The notes under the pieces were generated by a model. It was not told where the DNA came from. It worked only from the letters and a program-made list of their open reading frames with translations, and made no database searches. This document shows positions 32,342-41,172 of a DNA stretch of 46,116 bases, one piece after another; position 1 is the stretch's first letter, and the number at the start of each line of letters is the position of its first letter. The position numbers and the translations under genes were made by a program. Source of the stretch: Coriobacteriia bacterium (GTDB lineage Bacteria > Actinomycetota > Coriobacteriia > Coriobacteriales > Eggerthellaceae); NCBI GenBank assembly GCA_030540225.1, contig JAUNWQ010000007.1, forward strand, positions 1 through 46,116. Reading direction: 5' to 3'.

Positions 32342-32959
32342 ATGAGTGAGAAAAAACTTGGTATGCTGATCGATCTGTCCCTCTGCGTGGGATGCAACGC
32401 CTGCGCTGTGGCGTGCAAGCAGGAAAACGAGGTGCCGACCGGCTGCTTCAACACCTGGATCGAGAGCTTCGACGTCGAAGCCGACGGGCAGATCAAGCGC
32501 GCGAACATCCCGAAGCTGTGCAACCACTGCGAGGATGCCCCCTGCGTGAAGGTGTGCCCGACTCAGGCAAGCCATCGCACCGAGGACGGCACGATCGTCG
32601 TCGACCCCGAGCGCTGCATCGGGTGCAAGTACTGCATAGCCGCGTGCCCCTACCAGGTGCGCTACCAGCTGCCTTCGGGCGAGGTGGAGAAGTGCACCTT
32701 CTGTGAGCACCGCACCAGCAAGGGAATGCTCCCCGCCTGCGTGGGAACGTGCATCACGCACGCTCGCATGTTCGGCGACCTGAACGACCCCGAGAGCGAC
32801 ATCTCGAAGAAGCTTGCCGCGAGCAAGACCGAGACGCTCTATCCCGACCTGGGACTTTCACCCCGTGTCTACTACATTGGGCTCGACGATACGCTCGCAA
32901 TGCCCGTTGCCTCCGCAGTTCACAAGGGCGGCAACGTCTTGCGGCACTACGAGGGGTGA
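32342..32959 (+). CDS. 4Fe-4S electron-transfer subunit (TtrB/PhsB/DmsB-like)
   Basis: A 205-residue ferredoxin-type subunit with 16 cysteines in four groups that bind four 4Fe-4S clusters: CVGCNACAVAC, CNHCEDAPCVKVC, CIGCKYCIAAC and CTFC...CVGTC. It carries electrons from the membrane subunit to the molybdenum site. There is no signal peptide of its own; such subunits are exported with the Tat-bearing catalytic subunit. AAAGGAGGG precedes the ATG, 14 bp after the catalytic gene. Confidence 0.95.
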   Translation: MSEKKLGMLIDLSLCVGCNACAVACKQENEVPTGCFNTWIESFDVEADGQIKRANIPKLCNHCEDAPCVKVCPTQASHRTEDGTIVVDPERCIGCKYCIAACPYQVRYQLPSGEVEKCTFCEHRTSKGMLPACVGTCITHARMFGDLNDPESDISKKLAASKTETLYPDLGLSPRVYYIGLDDTLAMPVASAVHKGGNVLRHYEG

Positions 32960-32965
32960 TACGTC

Positions 32966-33841
32966 ATGGTATGGAATTGGATGATTGCACTGTATCTGTT
33001 CTTGGCAGGTATGGGCGCCGGCGCATTCGTGCTCTCCGGCATCGCGGGCATGGCGAAGAAACCCTGTCCGAAAATCAAGACAATCGGCTTTATCGCAGGC
33101 CCGGTCTGCGTGGCCGTAGGCACCCTGCTTCTGGTCGTCGATGCTCATGCGGGACTGATGAACCCGCTGAGATTCTTCTACCTCGTTAGCAACCTGGGGT
33201 CGGTCATGGCCTGGGGCGTCATCATCTTGACGCTGTTCATCGTGGTAGCGGCGATCGACGCGATCATCATGATTGTGAAGAAATCGACGCCTCGCGTGCT
33301 CGACATCATCGGCATGATCTTGGCCGTGTGCGTCGCCGCCTACACCGGCGTGCTTTTGGGTGACGCGTCCGTCGCGTTCCCCCTGTGGCACCCGATCATC
33401 CTGCCGATTCTGTTCCTGGTATCGGCAGCTTCGACCGGATTCGCGCTCGTCATGGTCATCGCGCATGGGAAGGCTCATGACGAAATCGCAAACATCGGCT
33501 TTACCGTGAAGTCCGGCATGGTTCTTCCCGTGTTGGAGGCGCTCCTCGTGATCGCGCTTCTCGGCACGGTGGCCATCACGGGCGGCTCGGCTGCGGCAGC
33601 GGCGAAAGCCTCGGTCGCGAACCTGCTCACCGGCGGCTACGCGCTGGCATTCTGGGTCCTGTTCGTCATCGTCGGACTTGCGTTCCCGTTCGCGCAGGCG
33701 CTCCACAAGTCGATGCAAGAGAAGAAATCACTCATGCAGCAGCCTGGGCTCACGATCGCAGGCGAGGTCGGGGTCCTGATCGGCGGCTTCATGTTGCGCT
33801 ACCTGATCGTCATGGCGGCAATCCCCGTAGCCCTGGGATAG
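32966..33841 (+). CDS. NrfD/PsrC-type membrane anchor and quinol oxidase subunit
   Basis: A 291-residue protein with about eight transmembrane helices (first MIALYLFLAGMGAGAFVLSG, last MLRYLIVMAAIPVALG). The family oxidises menaquinol and passes electrons to the FeS subunit. It starts 6 bp after the FeS gene, so it is translationally linked. Together with the two upstream subunits it forms a complete PsrABC/TtrABC-type membrane reductase facing outward. Confidence 0.92.
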   Translation: MVWNWMIALYLFLAGMGAGAFVLSGIAGMAKKPCPKIKTIGFIAGPVCVAVGTLLLVVDAHAGLMNPLRFFYLVSNLGSVMAWGVIILTLFIVVAAIDAIIMIVKKSTPRVLDIIGMILAVCVAAYTGVLLGDASVAFPLWHPIILPILFLVSAASTGFALVMVIAHGKAHDEIANIGFTVKSGMVLPVLEALLVIALLGTVAITGGSAAAAAKASVANLLTGGYALAFWVLFVIVGLAFPFAQALHKSMQEKKSLMQQPGLTIAGEVGVLIGGFMLRYLIVMAAIPVALG

Positions 33842-33856
33842 TTCGCCCACCCTCCG

Positions 33857-33883
33857 CCGCGGGGGCCGTCTGGCCCCCCGCGG
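33857..33883 (+). promoter_or_regulatory. Hairpin between the NrfD and TorD genes
   Basis: CCGCGGGGGCC (33857-33867) pairs with GGCCCCCCGCGG (33872-33883) apart from one bulged C, with a 4-nt loop. No T-tract follows, so it may lower but not end transcription into the chaperone gene. Confidence 0.6.
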
Positions 33884-33916
33884 CTCGGTATAAGTGTTCA
33901 GCAGAAAGGTTGCATC

Positions 33917-34591
33917 ATGAGCATCGATTCCCAGGCCCTCGCGACCGCAGGCCAAGCATCCCGCGGCATGAGCACCGTCTACGAAGCAGTTGCAGAAGCG
34001 CTGCTCAATATCCCCAGCTCCACCGTCATCGCCGACCTCGATCGCGTCGCCTCCGCCATGGGAGACGACCGGTTCGCAAGCATCGGGGCATCGCCTGATT
34101 TGGAGCAACGCTTCTACAATCGCTTCTTCGTCTCGTCGAGTGTCTACCATATTGCCTGGTCGGAAAGTAGTGTCTGGAACTCGGGCGTCGTGGATGGGCG
34201 CATCGAGTATGCAAGCCCCGTCCCTTCGCGCAAGGCGCACGTCATCGCCTGCTACGAGGAGGCGGGTTTCGACTACCTCAAGCTCACGGGCTACGAGATC
34301 GCAGTATCGACGCTGCCTCCCGACGCTTTCGCAAGCGAACTGGCGTTCATGTCCTATCTCCACGATGGCGCCGCCCGTGCAGCAGAGGCAGGCGACTCCT
34401 CTTCGGCGCAGGCAAACCTCCATTTGGCGAAACAGTTCCTTGAGCAGCATCTTTCCCGTTGGGCATCGCGCCTCGCAGAGATGACGGCCGTTGCGGGCGA
34501 CGACTTCTACTCGCGCATCGTCGCCTTCGCCGCGGACGTCGTAGCCCTCGACCTTCAGCAGCTTAAGGAGGAGGAAAACACGCTAGGATAG
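33917..34591 (+). CDS. TorD/DmsD-family chaperone
   Basis: A 224-residue all-helical cytoplasmic chaperone dedicated to molybdoenzymes with Tat signals. The recognisable part is near residues 125-195: LPPDAFASELAFMSYL, then LAKQFLEQHLSRWASRL, the HL..W motif of the family. It would hold the catalytic subunit until cofactor insertion and proofread export. AAAGG precedes the ATG. It lies 75 bp after the NrfD gene, behind the hairpin. Its presence argues that the catalytic subunit with the in-frame TGA is still made. Confidence 0.88.
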   Translation: MSIDSQALATAGQASRGMSTVYEAVAEALLNIPSSTVIADLDRVASAMGDDRFASIGASPDLEQRFYNRFFVSSSVYHIAWSESSVWNSGVVDGRIEYASPVPSRKAHVIACYEEAGFDYLKLTGYEIAVSTLPPDAFASELAFMSYLHDGAARAAEAGDSSSAQANLHLAKQFLEQHLSRWASRLAEMTAVAGDDFYSRIVAFAADVVALDLQQLKEEENTLG

Positions 34592-34617
34592 CGGCGTACG
34601 CGCCAGCGATCTCCTTC

Positions 34618-34653
34618 CCCAAAAACAAAGAAGCCGAGGAATTCCTCGGCTTC
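34618..34653 (-). terminator. Intrinsic terminator of the infC-rpmI-rplT operon
   Basis: A 24-bp perfect palindrome (34630-34653) built from GAAGCCGAGGAA and its complement, followed on the minus strand by TTTGTTTTTG. It also faces the TorD gene but has no T-tract on that side. Confidence 0.92.
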
Positions 34654-34685
34654 TCAGTGATTGCGATATGATGCGTAAGCTGGGC

Positions 34686-35039
34686 TTACAGGGCCTTCTT
34701 GGCAACCTCGACCACAGCGGTGAAAGCGGCAGGGTCGTTCACAGCCATGTCGGCGAGCACCTTGCGGTCGAGCTCGACGCCAGCCTTCTTGAGGCCGTTC
34801 ATGAACACGGAGTAGGACAGGCCGTTGATGCGGGCAGCAGCGTTGATGCGGGTAATCCAAAGGCGACGGATGTTGCGCTTCTTGTTGCGACGGTCGCGAT
34901 ACATGTACTGAAGCGAATGCTGGACCTGCTGCTTCGCTGCACGGTAAGAACGAGACTTCGCGCCGTAGTAACCCTTTGCACGGCTGAGAACGGTGCGGCG
35001 CTTTTTGCGGGCGTGGATAGAACGCTTGATGCGTGCCAT
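34686..35039 (-). CDS. rplT: 50S ribosomal protein L20
   Basis: A 117-residue L20, with the normal length and starting [18 protein letters not shown]. It is an early assembly protein that binds 23S rRNA. It is the last gene of infC-rpmI-rplT, 31 bp after rpmI. L20 autoregulates this operon in several bacteria. Confidence 0.98.
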   Translation of the reverse strand: MARIKRSIHARKKRRTVLSRAKGYYGAKSRSYRAAKQQVQHSLQYMYRDRRNKKRNIRRLWITRINAAARINGLSYSVFMNGLKKAGVELDRKVLADMAVNDPAAFTAVVEVAKKAL

Positions 35040-35070
35040 AGTATTATCTCCTTAAAGAACTGAAAACGAA

Positions 35071-35268
35071 CTAGCGGATGCCGAGATTGCGGCCGACGAC
35101 CTTGGCGTCTGCCTTAGAGAGCTCGGTCTCGTTGCGGAAGTTGCGCTTGCGCTTCTGGCTCTTCTTGGTGAGGATGTGGCTCTTGAAAGCCTTCGCACGC
35201 ATGATCTTGCCGGAACCGGTGACGCGGAAACGCTTGGCGGTACCGCGGTGGGTTTTCATCTTAGGCAT
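35071..35268 (-). CDS. rpmI: 50S ribosomal protein L35
   Basis: A 65-residue L35, [20 protein letters not shown], with the usual basic composition. Its ATG overlaps the infC stop by one base (shared position 35268), so translation is coupled. Confidence 0.98.
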   Translation of the reverse strand: MPKMKTHRGTAKRFRVTGSGKIMRAKAFKSHILTKKSQKRKRNFRNETELSKADAKVVGRNLGIR

Positions 35269-35843
35269 TATTCGTCCTTTCCTTCTGCTTTCTTGTTGGT
35301 CTCTTTTTTCTTCTTCGCCGCACCGGGCAAAGGAGCGATGAGCATGTGCATGTTGCGCCCTTCCATCTTGGGCTGGTTCTCGACGACTGCTACGTCTTTG
35401 AGGTCGTCAGCCAAACGCTCGAGAATGGAAAGACCCTGTTCGGGGTGAGCCATTTCGCGACCGCGGAACATGATGGTGATCTTCACCTTGTTCCCCGCGT
35501 CCAAGAAGCGAAGCACGTGCTTCTTCTTGGTGGTGTAATCGCCCACGTCGATCTTCGGGCGGAACTTCATTTCCTTGGTCTCGATCTTGCTCTGGTTCTT
35601 GCGAGCCTGCTTTGCCTTGATGGCCTGGTCGTACTTGAACTTTCCATAGTCCATGATGCGGCAGACCGGCGGCTCGGCGTTCGGGGCGATCTCGACCAAG
35701 TCGAGATTCTGGTCATCCGCGACGCGCTGAGCTTGCGCCACCGTGTAGATTCCCAGCTGCGCTCCGTCAAAGCCGATCAGACGGCATTCACGTGCAGTGA
35801 TCTCGTCATTGAGCCGTGGCTCCTGAGCAGCTATCGCGCTCAC
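35268..35843 (-). CDS. infC: Translation initiation factor IF-3
   Basis: A 191-residue IF-3 with N-domain ([20 protein letters not shown]), linker and C-domain ([20 protein letters not shown]). It prevents premature subunit joining and checks the initiator tRNA. I place the start at GTG 35843 with GAGG 7 nt upstream, rather than the rare AUU seen in many infC genes; an upstream ATG in the same frame would lie in the terminator hairpin. A Lys-rich tail follows residue 175. Confidence 0.93.
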   Translation of the reverse strand: MSAIAAQEPRLNDEITARECRLIGFDGAQLGIYTVAQAQRVADDQNLDLVEIAPNAEPPVCRIMDYGKFKYDQAIKAKQARKNQSKIETKEMKFRPKIDVGDYTTKKKHVLRFLDAGNKVKITIMFRGREMAHPEQGLSILERLADDLKDVAVVENQPKMEGRNMHMLIAPLPGAAKKKKETNKKAEGKDE

Positions 35844-35868
35844 CTTCCTTCCTCTTGCGCTTGCGCGC

Positions 35869-35900
35869 AACAAAAAACCCGCAGGCACGGCCGCGGGTTT
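35869..35900 (-). terminator. infC leader attenuator
   Basis: On the minus strand AAACCCGC, a 10-nt loop and GCGGGTTT (35875-35882 with 35893-35900) are followed by a T-run, a complete intrinsic terminator upstream of the infC start. Premature termination in the leader is the usual control of infC-rpmI-rplT operons; the antiterminating partner fold is not obvious to me. Confidence 0.75.
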
Positions 35901-36007
35901 CGCAATTCAAAGGATGTGCGCAAGGCACGTTATTGAAGCGACCCATCAGCAGCCGAAGCGCCGAAACAGGTGGAGAGCTTTCGCCCTCGCTTGAATACAG
36001 CCGTTAC

Positions 36008-36036
36008 AGTATAGAGCCCTCGCGCGGCAAACGCAA
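36008..36036 (-). promoter_or_regulatory. Promoter of the infC operon
   Basis: On the minus strand TTGCGT (36031-36036), a 17-bp spacer and TATACT (36008-36013), giving a leader of about 155 nt before infC. The same bases can form a stem (GAGCCCT/AGGGCTC), which could act as the end of the upstream minus-strand gene, so the two functions may overlap. Confidence 0.6.
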
Positions 36037-36051
36037 GGGCTCATTTGCTAT

Positions 36052-37356
36052 TTATGCATTGATGTACACATAAATGATGCGGATCGTGTCGGCGAGGTTG
36101 CCCGAGGCGTTCGCCACCGAGTAGTCATAGGAAAGGACCGCCGACCACGTATGGGAGACGCCGTTGATATCGATGTCACCCGAGAACGGGCAATATTCCT
36201 TCACCAACGTGGTTCCGTCCGACGCGTAGGTGGAATACTCCGTCTTGTCGGCCGGAAGCGACACCGTGCCCGCAGGAACGGATATGCCCGCCTCCTGAAG
36301 CGTCTTCTCGATGATCGACTCGTTTTTCACCGCGTCCGAGAACGAGAGCGTGCCGTAGCCGAGCGACGCCGTGCCGGCGGAATAGCCCGCCTGAACGACC
36401 GCCCCATCCTCGTCAAGACCCAGATACAGCGTCGGCGTGCCCGTGCGCGTGTCGGCAGGCTCGTCGGTCAAGGCCACGCGAACTTCGGTCTTGATGGGGT
36501 TGCCCTCCTCGTTGACCTCGTTCGACACGGTAACCTGAGCGCCGCGTCCAACCTTGGCGAGCGCATCATCTTGCGTGCAGCCCAAAAGCTCGGTCAAGTT
36601 CGGCGCGCTCGTCTTCTTCACGGTCGACGTGGCGTCGTTGCCTTCGCTTCCCGCCTGCAGCGAGCTCGTATCCTGGTTCGATTGCTGCTGCTGGGTCTGC
36701 TGGTAGGCGGCCGTCTGCGCGGTTTGGAACAGGCGGACGGCAAAGTACCCGCCGGCTGCAAGCAGAAGCACGAGCAGCACCACAACCACGATGAGGATGC
36801 GGCGCATGCGGCGCGATTTGCGCATGTAGGAGGGGATTTCCTCCTTTGCGGCAGAAGAGTGGCGCCCGCGCGCGGGAGCAGGGTCGGCGGGAACGTCGGG
36901 GTCGAACGTCGAGGGCTCGACCACGGGCTCGAGGCTCTCGAGCGCGTCGGGATATTCGTCCTCGTCGTCGCCTTTGTAGCTGAAGCCGCCCGCATGTGCC
37001 CCCTGGGAAGAGCCGCGCGCTTCGCCTGCGGCATAGGCGTTGCCGGTGCCAAGCGGCGCGCCCGCATCGGAGGAGCCGTCCTGCGCGTCCCGCCCATCGG
37101 CTGCGTAGGGGTCGTTGCCCGGAATCGGGGCGAAGCGGTCCGTCTTCCCCGGCTTATCGTCCGCGAAGGCGTCTTCCTCGAAGGCTATCTCGCCCTCCTC
37201 GCCGGAATAGGCGTGCCGGCCCCCTTCCGACCAGCCGTCATCGCCTATGGGCGCGAACGCCTGGGTCAATCCGATGTCGTTCGAGCGATCGACCTCGCCC
37301 TTGCGCATCGCCTGATCGTCTCTGCCTTCTGTTGCTTTTCCAGTGTGTTTCGGCAT
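36052..37356 (-). CDS. Single-pass membrane protein with long disordered N-terminus
   Basis: A 434-residue protein I cannot name. Residues 1-165 are acidic, low-complexity and probably cytoplasmic; one membrane helix (RRILIVVVVLLVLLLAAGGY) lies near 185-205; then come a Gln/Ser/Asp-rich spacer and an extracellular domain of about 200 residues (APNLTELLGCTQDDALAKVG to the C-terminus) with a PASTA-like start. ATG 37356 is chosen for its AAAGG site. The next upstream gene, 39 bp away, is also a small membrane protein, so the two may form a cell-envelope unit. Confidence 0.8.
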   Translation of the reverse strand: MPKHTGKATEGRDDQAMRKGEVDRSNDIGLTQAFAPIGDDGWSEGGRHAYSGEEGEIAFEEDAFADDKPGKTDRFAPIPGNDPYAADGRDAQDGSSDAGAPLGTGNAYAAGEARGSSQGAHAGGFSYKGDDEDEYPDALESLEPVVEPSTFDPDVPADPAPARGRHSSAAKEEIPSYMRKSRRMRRILIVVVVLLVLLLAAGGYFAVRLFQTAQTAAYQQTQQQQSNQDTSSLQAGSEGNDATSTVKKTSAPNLTELLGCTQDDALAKVGRGAQVTVSNEVNEEGNPIKTEVRVALTDEPADTRTGTPTLYLGLDEDGAVVQAGYSAGTASLGYGTLSFSDAVKNESIIEKTLQEAGISVPAGTVSLPADKTEYSTYASDGTTLVKEYCPFSGDIDINGVSHTWSAVLSYDYSVANASGNLADTIRIIYVYINA

Positions 37357-37395
37357 TGCGATACCTTTCAATCTCTTCGCAGGTCACAGGCCCTT

Positions 37396-37809
37396 CTAGC
37401 CCATAAACGCCACGTAGTACACGATGAATGCGACAATCCCTATGAGGGCCACCGCGATGATGCCCTTCTGCATGCCGGACATCTTGGTGCCCTCGAGGTC
37501 CTCAAGCGTCGTCTCCTCGTAACCCTTGCGAGCAGGCTTGTCAGCCTTCGCGGCACGCTCGGGGGCAGGGGTGGAAGCCCTCTCGGCGGGAGCGACACCT
37601 GTCGAAGCGCGATCGGCGAGGCCTTCCCCGCCGCCAGCCGCGGCCGTCTTGTTCACCGCGCTCGCCGCAGCCTCGTCTCCTGCGGGCTGCGCAACGGGCT
37701 CGCCTTCCCCATAGCTGCGAAAACGGGGAGCGCCCGCTTCGATCACAACATCGTCCTCGTCGTCGGACGCAACGCTGATATGCGAGAATTTTTGGGCGTC
37801 TCCAGTCAC
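37396..37809 (-). CDS. Small tail-anchored membrane protein
   Basis: A 137-residue protein: an acidic, Ala/Gly/Glu-rich disordered region of about 105 residues, then a C-terminal hydrophobic helix (MQKGIIAVALIGIVAFIVYY). GTG start with AAAGGATAAGG upstream. Unknown function; in an operon with the single-pass protein at 36052-37356. Confidence 0.75.
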   Translation of the reverse strand: MTGDAQKFSHISVASDDEDDVVIEAGAPRFRSYGEGEPVAQPAGDEAAASAVNKTAAAGGGEGLADRASTGVAPAERASTPAPERAAKADKPARKGYEETTLEDLEGTKMSGMQKGIIAVALIGIVAFIVYYVAFMG

Positions 37810-37962
37810 GGCCTTATCCTTTCCGTCGTCTTCGCACGATTATAGATGATTGGCCCAAGCCATTGCGTCTTCCCTGCGATATATCCACGTTGCCCCCAGG
37901 CGGCGAGGCGCGTTGTGCAACAATGGGAAGCGAACGAGAAGCCCTTTCGAGAAAGACGCCCT

Positions 37963-40890
37963 ATGGAACTCACCCCCTGTGAAACCGTGCATGGGTTCAC
38001 CGTGCGCACAACCTCCGACCTGCCCGAAATCGACGGGCGAGCCTATGTGCTCGACCACGACGCCTCGGGCGCGCAGCTGCTCTACCTGCAAAACGACGAC
38101 GCGAACAAGGCGTTCTCGATTGCCTTCAAGACACCGCCCGCCAACGACACGGGCGTCTTCCATATCCTTGAACACTCGGTGCTCTGCGGATCGGACAAGT
38201 TCCCCGTGAAAGAGCCTTTCGTGAACCTGCTCAAAAGCTCGATGCAGACGTTCTTGAACGCCATGACCTACCCCGACAAGACGATCTACCCCGTGGCGAG
38301 CACCAACGAGCAGGACCTTTTGAACCTCATGGACGTCTATCTCGACGCCGTGTTACACCCCGCCATCTTCCACAAGCGCGCGATCTTCGAGCAGGAAGGT
38401 TGGCATGTGGAACTCGCCGGCGAGGAGGGCTCGGGCAAGCTCGCTTACAACGGCGTGGTGTACAACGAGATGAAAGGCGCGCTCTCCGACCCTGAGTCGA
38501 TTCTCTACGACGAGCTTTCGGCAGCGCTGTTCCCCGACACGGCGTACCGCTTCGAGTCGGGCGGCAAGCCCTCCGCCATCCCGACGCTTTCCTACGAGGA
38601 GTTCCTCGACACCCACCGCCGCCACTACAACCTGGCCAACGCGAAGATCGTGCTCTACGGGAACATGGACCCCGAGCGCTTCCTCGCTTTCCTCGACGAG
38701 CGCTATCTCGCGCCCGATGCCGCCGAGGCAGGCGCCGATGGTGCGCCGAACCCGCTTGAGCTGCAGGCGCCCGTAACGTCGTTCGGGAACAAGACGCCCA
38801 TGAAGACGGCACCCGAGAACGCCTGCTGCGCGGTCGGCTTCGTGGCGGGAACCGCCGCCGACAGAGAGCGCATGATCGCAATGGACATCCTGCTCGACGC
38901 GATCTTCGGCTCGAACGAGGCTCCTGCGAAGCGCGCGCTGCTCGACGAGAACCTCGCCTGCGACATCGTCGCCTACATGGCCGACGCCATGTTGCAGCCT
39001 TTTGCCGTCGTGCAGGCAAAAGGCCTTGAGGAAGGCGCCGCCGAGCGCCTGCGACCTGCGCTTTCTCGTGTGCTTACAGAGCTTGCGGACGGCGCGCTCG
39101 ACCACGACGTGGTGGCGGCTGCTCTCTCGCATGCCGAGTTCGTGATGCGCGAACAGAACTTCGGGATCGCCGACGGCGTGGCGCTCGCGTGCTCGTGCAT
39201 GGCCGGCTGGCTCTACGACGACGATGCCGCGCTCGATTATCTGCGCTACGAGGATGCGTTCGCGAACTTGCGCAAGAAGCTCGACGAGGGCTACTTCGAG
39301 CAACTGATTCGCGAGGTGTTCCTGGAGAACGACCACGTGGCCGACGCGGAGGTCGTGCCTGTTGACAAGGCCCCCGATGACGACGATGCCGCGGCGGCCC
39401 GCTTGGCCCAGATGGAACGCGAGCTCGACGACGAGCGGATCGCCGCGATCGAAGCCGACGTCGCCGCCCTTCGCCGTGCACAGGAGGAGCCCGACTCGCC
39501 CGAAGCGCTCGCGACCCTTCCCCGCATGCGCGCAAGCGACATCGAGCAAGCGCCCGCAGAGCCCGCTTTCCGCCTCGACGAATCGGGAAAGATTCCCGTA
39601 ATCAGGCACGATGTGGCGACGCGCGGCATCGTGTACGCGTATCGCTACTACGGCCTGGAGCGCCTTGCCTTCGAGGAGCTGCCCTACGCGAAACTTCTCG
39701 CCATGGTGCTCGGCAAGCTTGCGACGAGCAAGCACACCGCGACGGAGATCGACACGCTCACGCAGGCGAAGCTCGGCAACCTCGCCTTCTACACCGAGGT
39801 GCACGAGCGGGAAGACGACCGCAGCGCGCTTTCCCCGAAGCTGACCGTGTCGTGCTCGACGCTCACCGAGAACGCCGAGTGGGCGGCGACGCTGCCGAGC
39901 GAGATCCTCGAAGAGACGCTTTACGACGACTTCGGCAAAATCCGCGACATCCTCGTGCAGAAGCGCGTCGGTATGGAGCAGAATTTCGCGAACGCCGGGC
40001 ACACTGCGGCGATGGCGCACGTCGCGTCCTACTACCTGCCCGCCGCCGTCGTGCGCGAGCAGATCGACGGAGTGGGTTTCTATCGGTTCCTGAAGCGCAC
40101 GCTCGCCACGTTCGACAATGAGAAGGAAACTCTCGCCACGAAGCTTGCCGAAGTGGCGCGCCGCATCTTCACCGACGACAACTGCACGATCGGCTTCACG
40201 GGCAAGGACGACGATTTTAACCGTGTGATGGGCGCGGGAATGGCCACGGGCCGCACCGGGGAGCCAGGCTGCACGGCGCTTCTCGTCGTGCCCGAACCGC
40301 AGGTCCCCGCAACCGGCGAGGCATTCGCCGTGCCGACGGACGTGACCTACACCGCGCTCGGCTTCGATCGCCGCTTGCTCGGAGCCCCCTACTCGGGCGC
40401 CTGGCTCGTGGCGTCGAGGGCGCTATCCTACGACTTCTTGTGGAACGAGGTGCGCGTGAAGGGCGGCGCCTACGGAGCAGGGTTCTCGCCCACCCGCACG
40501 GGCAACCTGCGCTTCTACTCGTATCGCGACCCGCATGTCGACGAGACCCTCGAGCGCTTCCGCGCGGCAGGGGCGTGGCTTTCCGATTTCAGCCCGAGCG
40601 AACCGGAGATGGACGGCTACATCGTCTCGACCGTCGCGGGCCTCGACGCACCATTGAAGCCCCGCGAGCTCGCGCGTCGTCAGGACGGCTACGTTTTCGC
40701 GCACATCGATCCAGCAGAGCGCCTGGTCACGCGTTCGCAGGTAGCAAATGCAACCATCGAGAAGGTGCGGGCGCTCGGAGACGCCGTGAGCCAGGCGGCG
40801 AGCAAGAACATCGCCTGCGTGTTCGGCAACCGCGAGATCATCGAGAGCGCAAAGGCCGACTTCACCGTGGTGGACTTGCTCGGAGAGTAA
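37963..40890 (+). CDS. M16C metallopeptidase (presequence protease/insulinase-like)
   Basis: A 975-residue zinc peptidase of the PreP-type M16C family, which degrades peptides of about 10-65 residues inside a closed chamber. The inverted zinc motif HILEH gives His67, Glu70 and His71, and the third ligand is Glu169 in VVYNEMKG. The C-terminal half carries the Arg/Tyr substrate-binding region (RVKGGAYGAGFSPT). The length is normal. ATG 37963 is chosen by family alignment, with GAGAAAG upstream. It is monocistronic and has no signal peptide, so probably cytoplasmic peptide turnover. Confidence 0.93.
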   Translation: MELTPCETVHGFTVRTTSDLPEIDGRAYVLDHDASGAQLLYLQNDDANKAFSIAFKTPPANDTGVFHILEHSVLCGSDKFPVKEPFVNLLKSSMQTFLNAMTYPDKTIYPVASTNEQDLLNLMDVYLDAVLHPAIFHKRAIFEQEGWHVELAGEEGSGKLAYNGVVYNEMKGALSDPESILYDELSAALFPDTAYRFESGGKPSAIPTLSYEEFLDTHRRHYNLANAKIVLYGNMDPERFLAFLDERYLAPDAAEAGADGAPNPLELQAPVTSFGNKTPMKTAPENACCAVGFVAGTAADRERMIAMDILLDAIFGSNEAPAKRALLDENLACDIVAYMADAMLQPFAVVQAKGLEEGAAERLRPALSRVLTELADGALDHDVVAAALSHAEFVMREQNFGIADGVALACSCMAGWLYDDDAALDYLRYEDAFANLRKKLDEGYFEQLIREVFLENDHVADAEVVPVDKAPDDDDAAAARLAQMERELDDERIAAIEADVAALRRAQEEPDSPEALATLPRMRASDIEQAPAEPAFRLDESGKIPVIRHDVATRGIVYAYRYYGLERLAFEELPYAKLLAMVLGKLATSKHTATEIDTLTQAKLGNLAFYTEVHEREDDRSALSPKLTVSCSTLTENAEWAATLPSEILEETLYDDFGKIRDILVQKRVGMEQNFANAGHTAAMAHVASYYLPAAVVREQIDGVGFYRFLKRTLATFDNEKETLATKLAEVARRIFTDDNCTIGFTGKDDDFNRVMGAGMATGRTGEPGCTALLVVPEPQVPATGEAFAVPTDVTYTALGFDRRLLGAPYSGAWLVASRALSYDFLWNEVRVKGGAYGAGFSPTRTGNLRFYSYRDPHVDETLERFRAAGAWLSDFSPSEPEMDGYIVSTVAGLDAPLKPRELARRQDGYVFAHIDPAERLVTRSQVANATIEKVRALGDAVSQAASKNIACVFGNREIIESAKADFTVVDLLGE

Positions 40891-40982
40891 GACGTTGCTT
40901 GTCGGGTGCGGGCCGAAACCGCCCATGCCCGCCTGCACCTGGGGCGTCCGCGTGACCCGAGCGGCAAGACGCGAACAGCCCA

Positions 40983-41021
40983 CCGCGCGAAGAGCCCGTG
41001 CCGAAAGGGCTCTTCGCGCGG
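40983..41021 (+). terminator. Long hairpin after the M16 protease gene
   Basis: A perfect 15-bp stem (40983-40997 with 41007-41021; arm begins CCGCGCGAAGAG) and a 9-nt loop, about 90 bp after the stop. No T-tract. Confidence 0.65.
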
Positions 41022-41071
41022 GACACCGTGGCTTTTGTGGCGAAATCACCCTGAAAAGCTGCGCTAATCGA

Positions 41072-41094
41072 GAAAAGCCTCCGGAAAAGGAGGC
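41072..41094 (-). terminator. Terminator of the substrate-binding lipoprotein gene
   Basis: On the minus strand GCCTCC (from 41094), a 6-nt loop, GGAGGC (to 41077) and TTTTC form a short intrinsic terminator about 80 bp after the stop at 41173. Confidence 0.7.
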
Positions 41095-41172
41095 GTTTCT
41101 ACTATCGAGCCAGAAGCCCGTCTGTGAATCGTGGATCGGACGATGGCAAACCGCCGCCCGAGGTGTCGCAGC

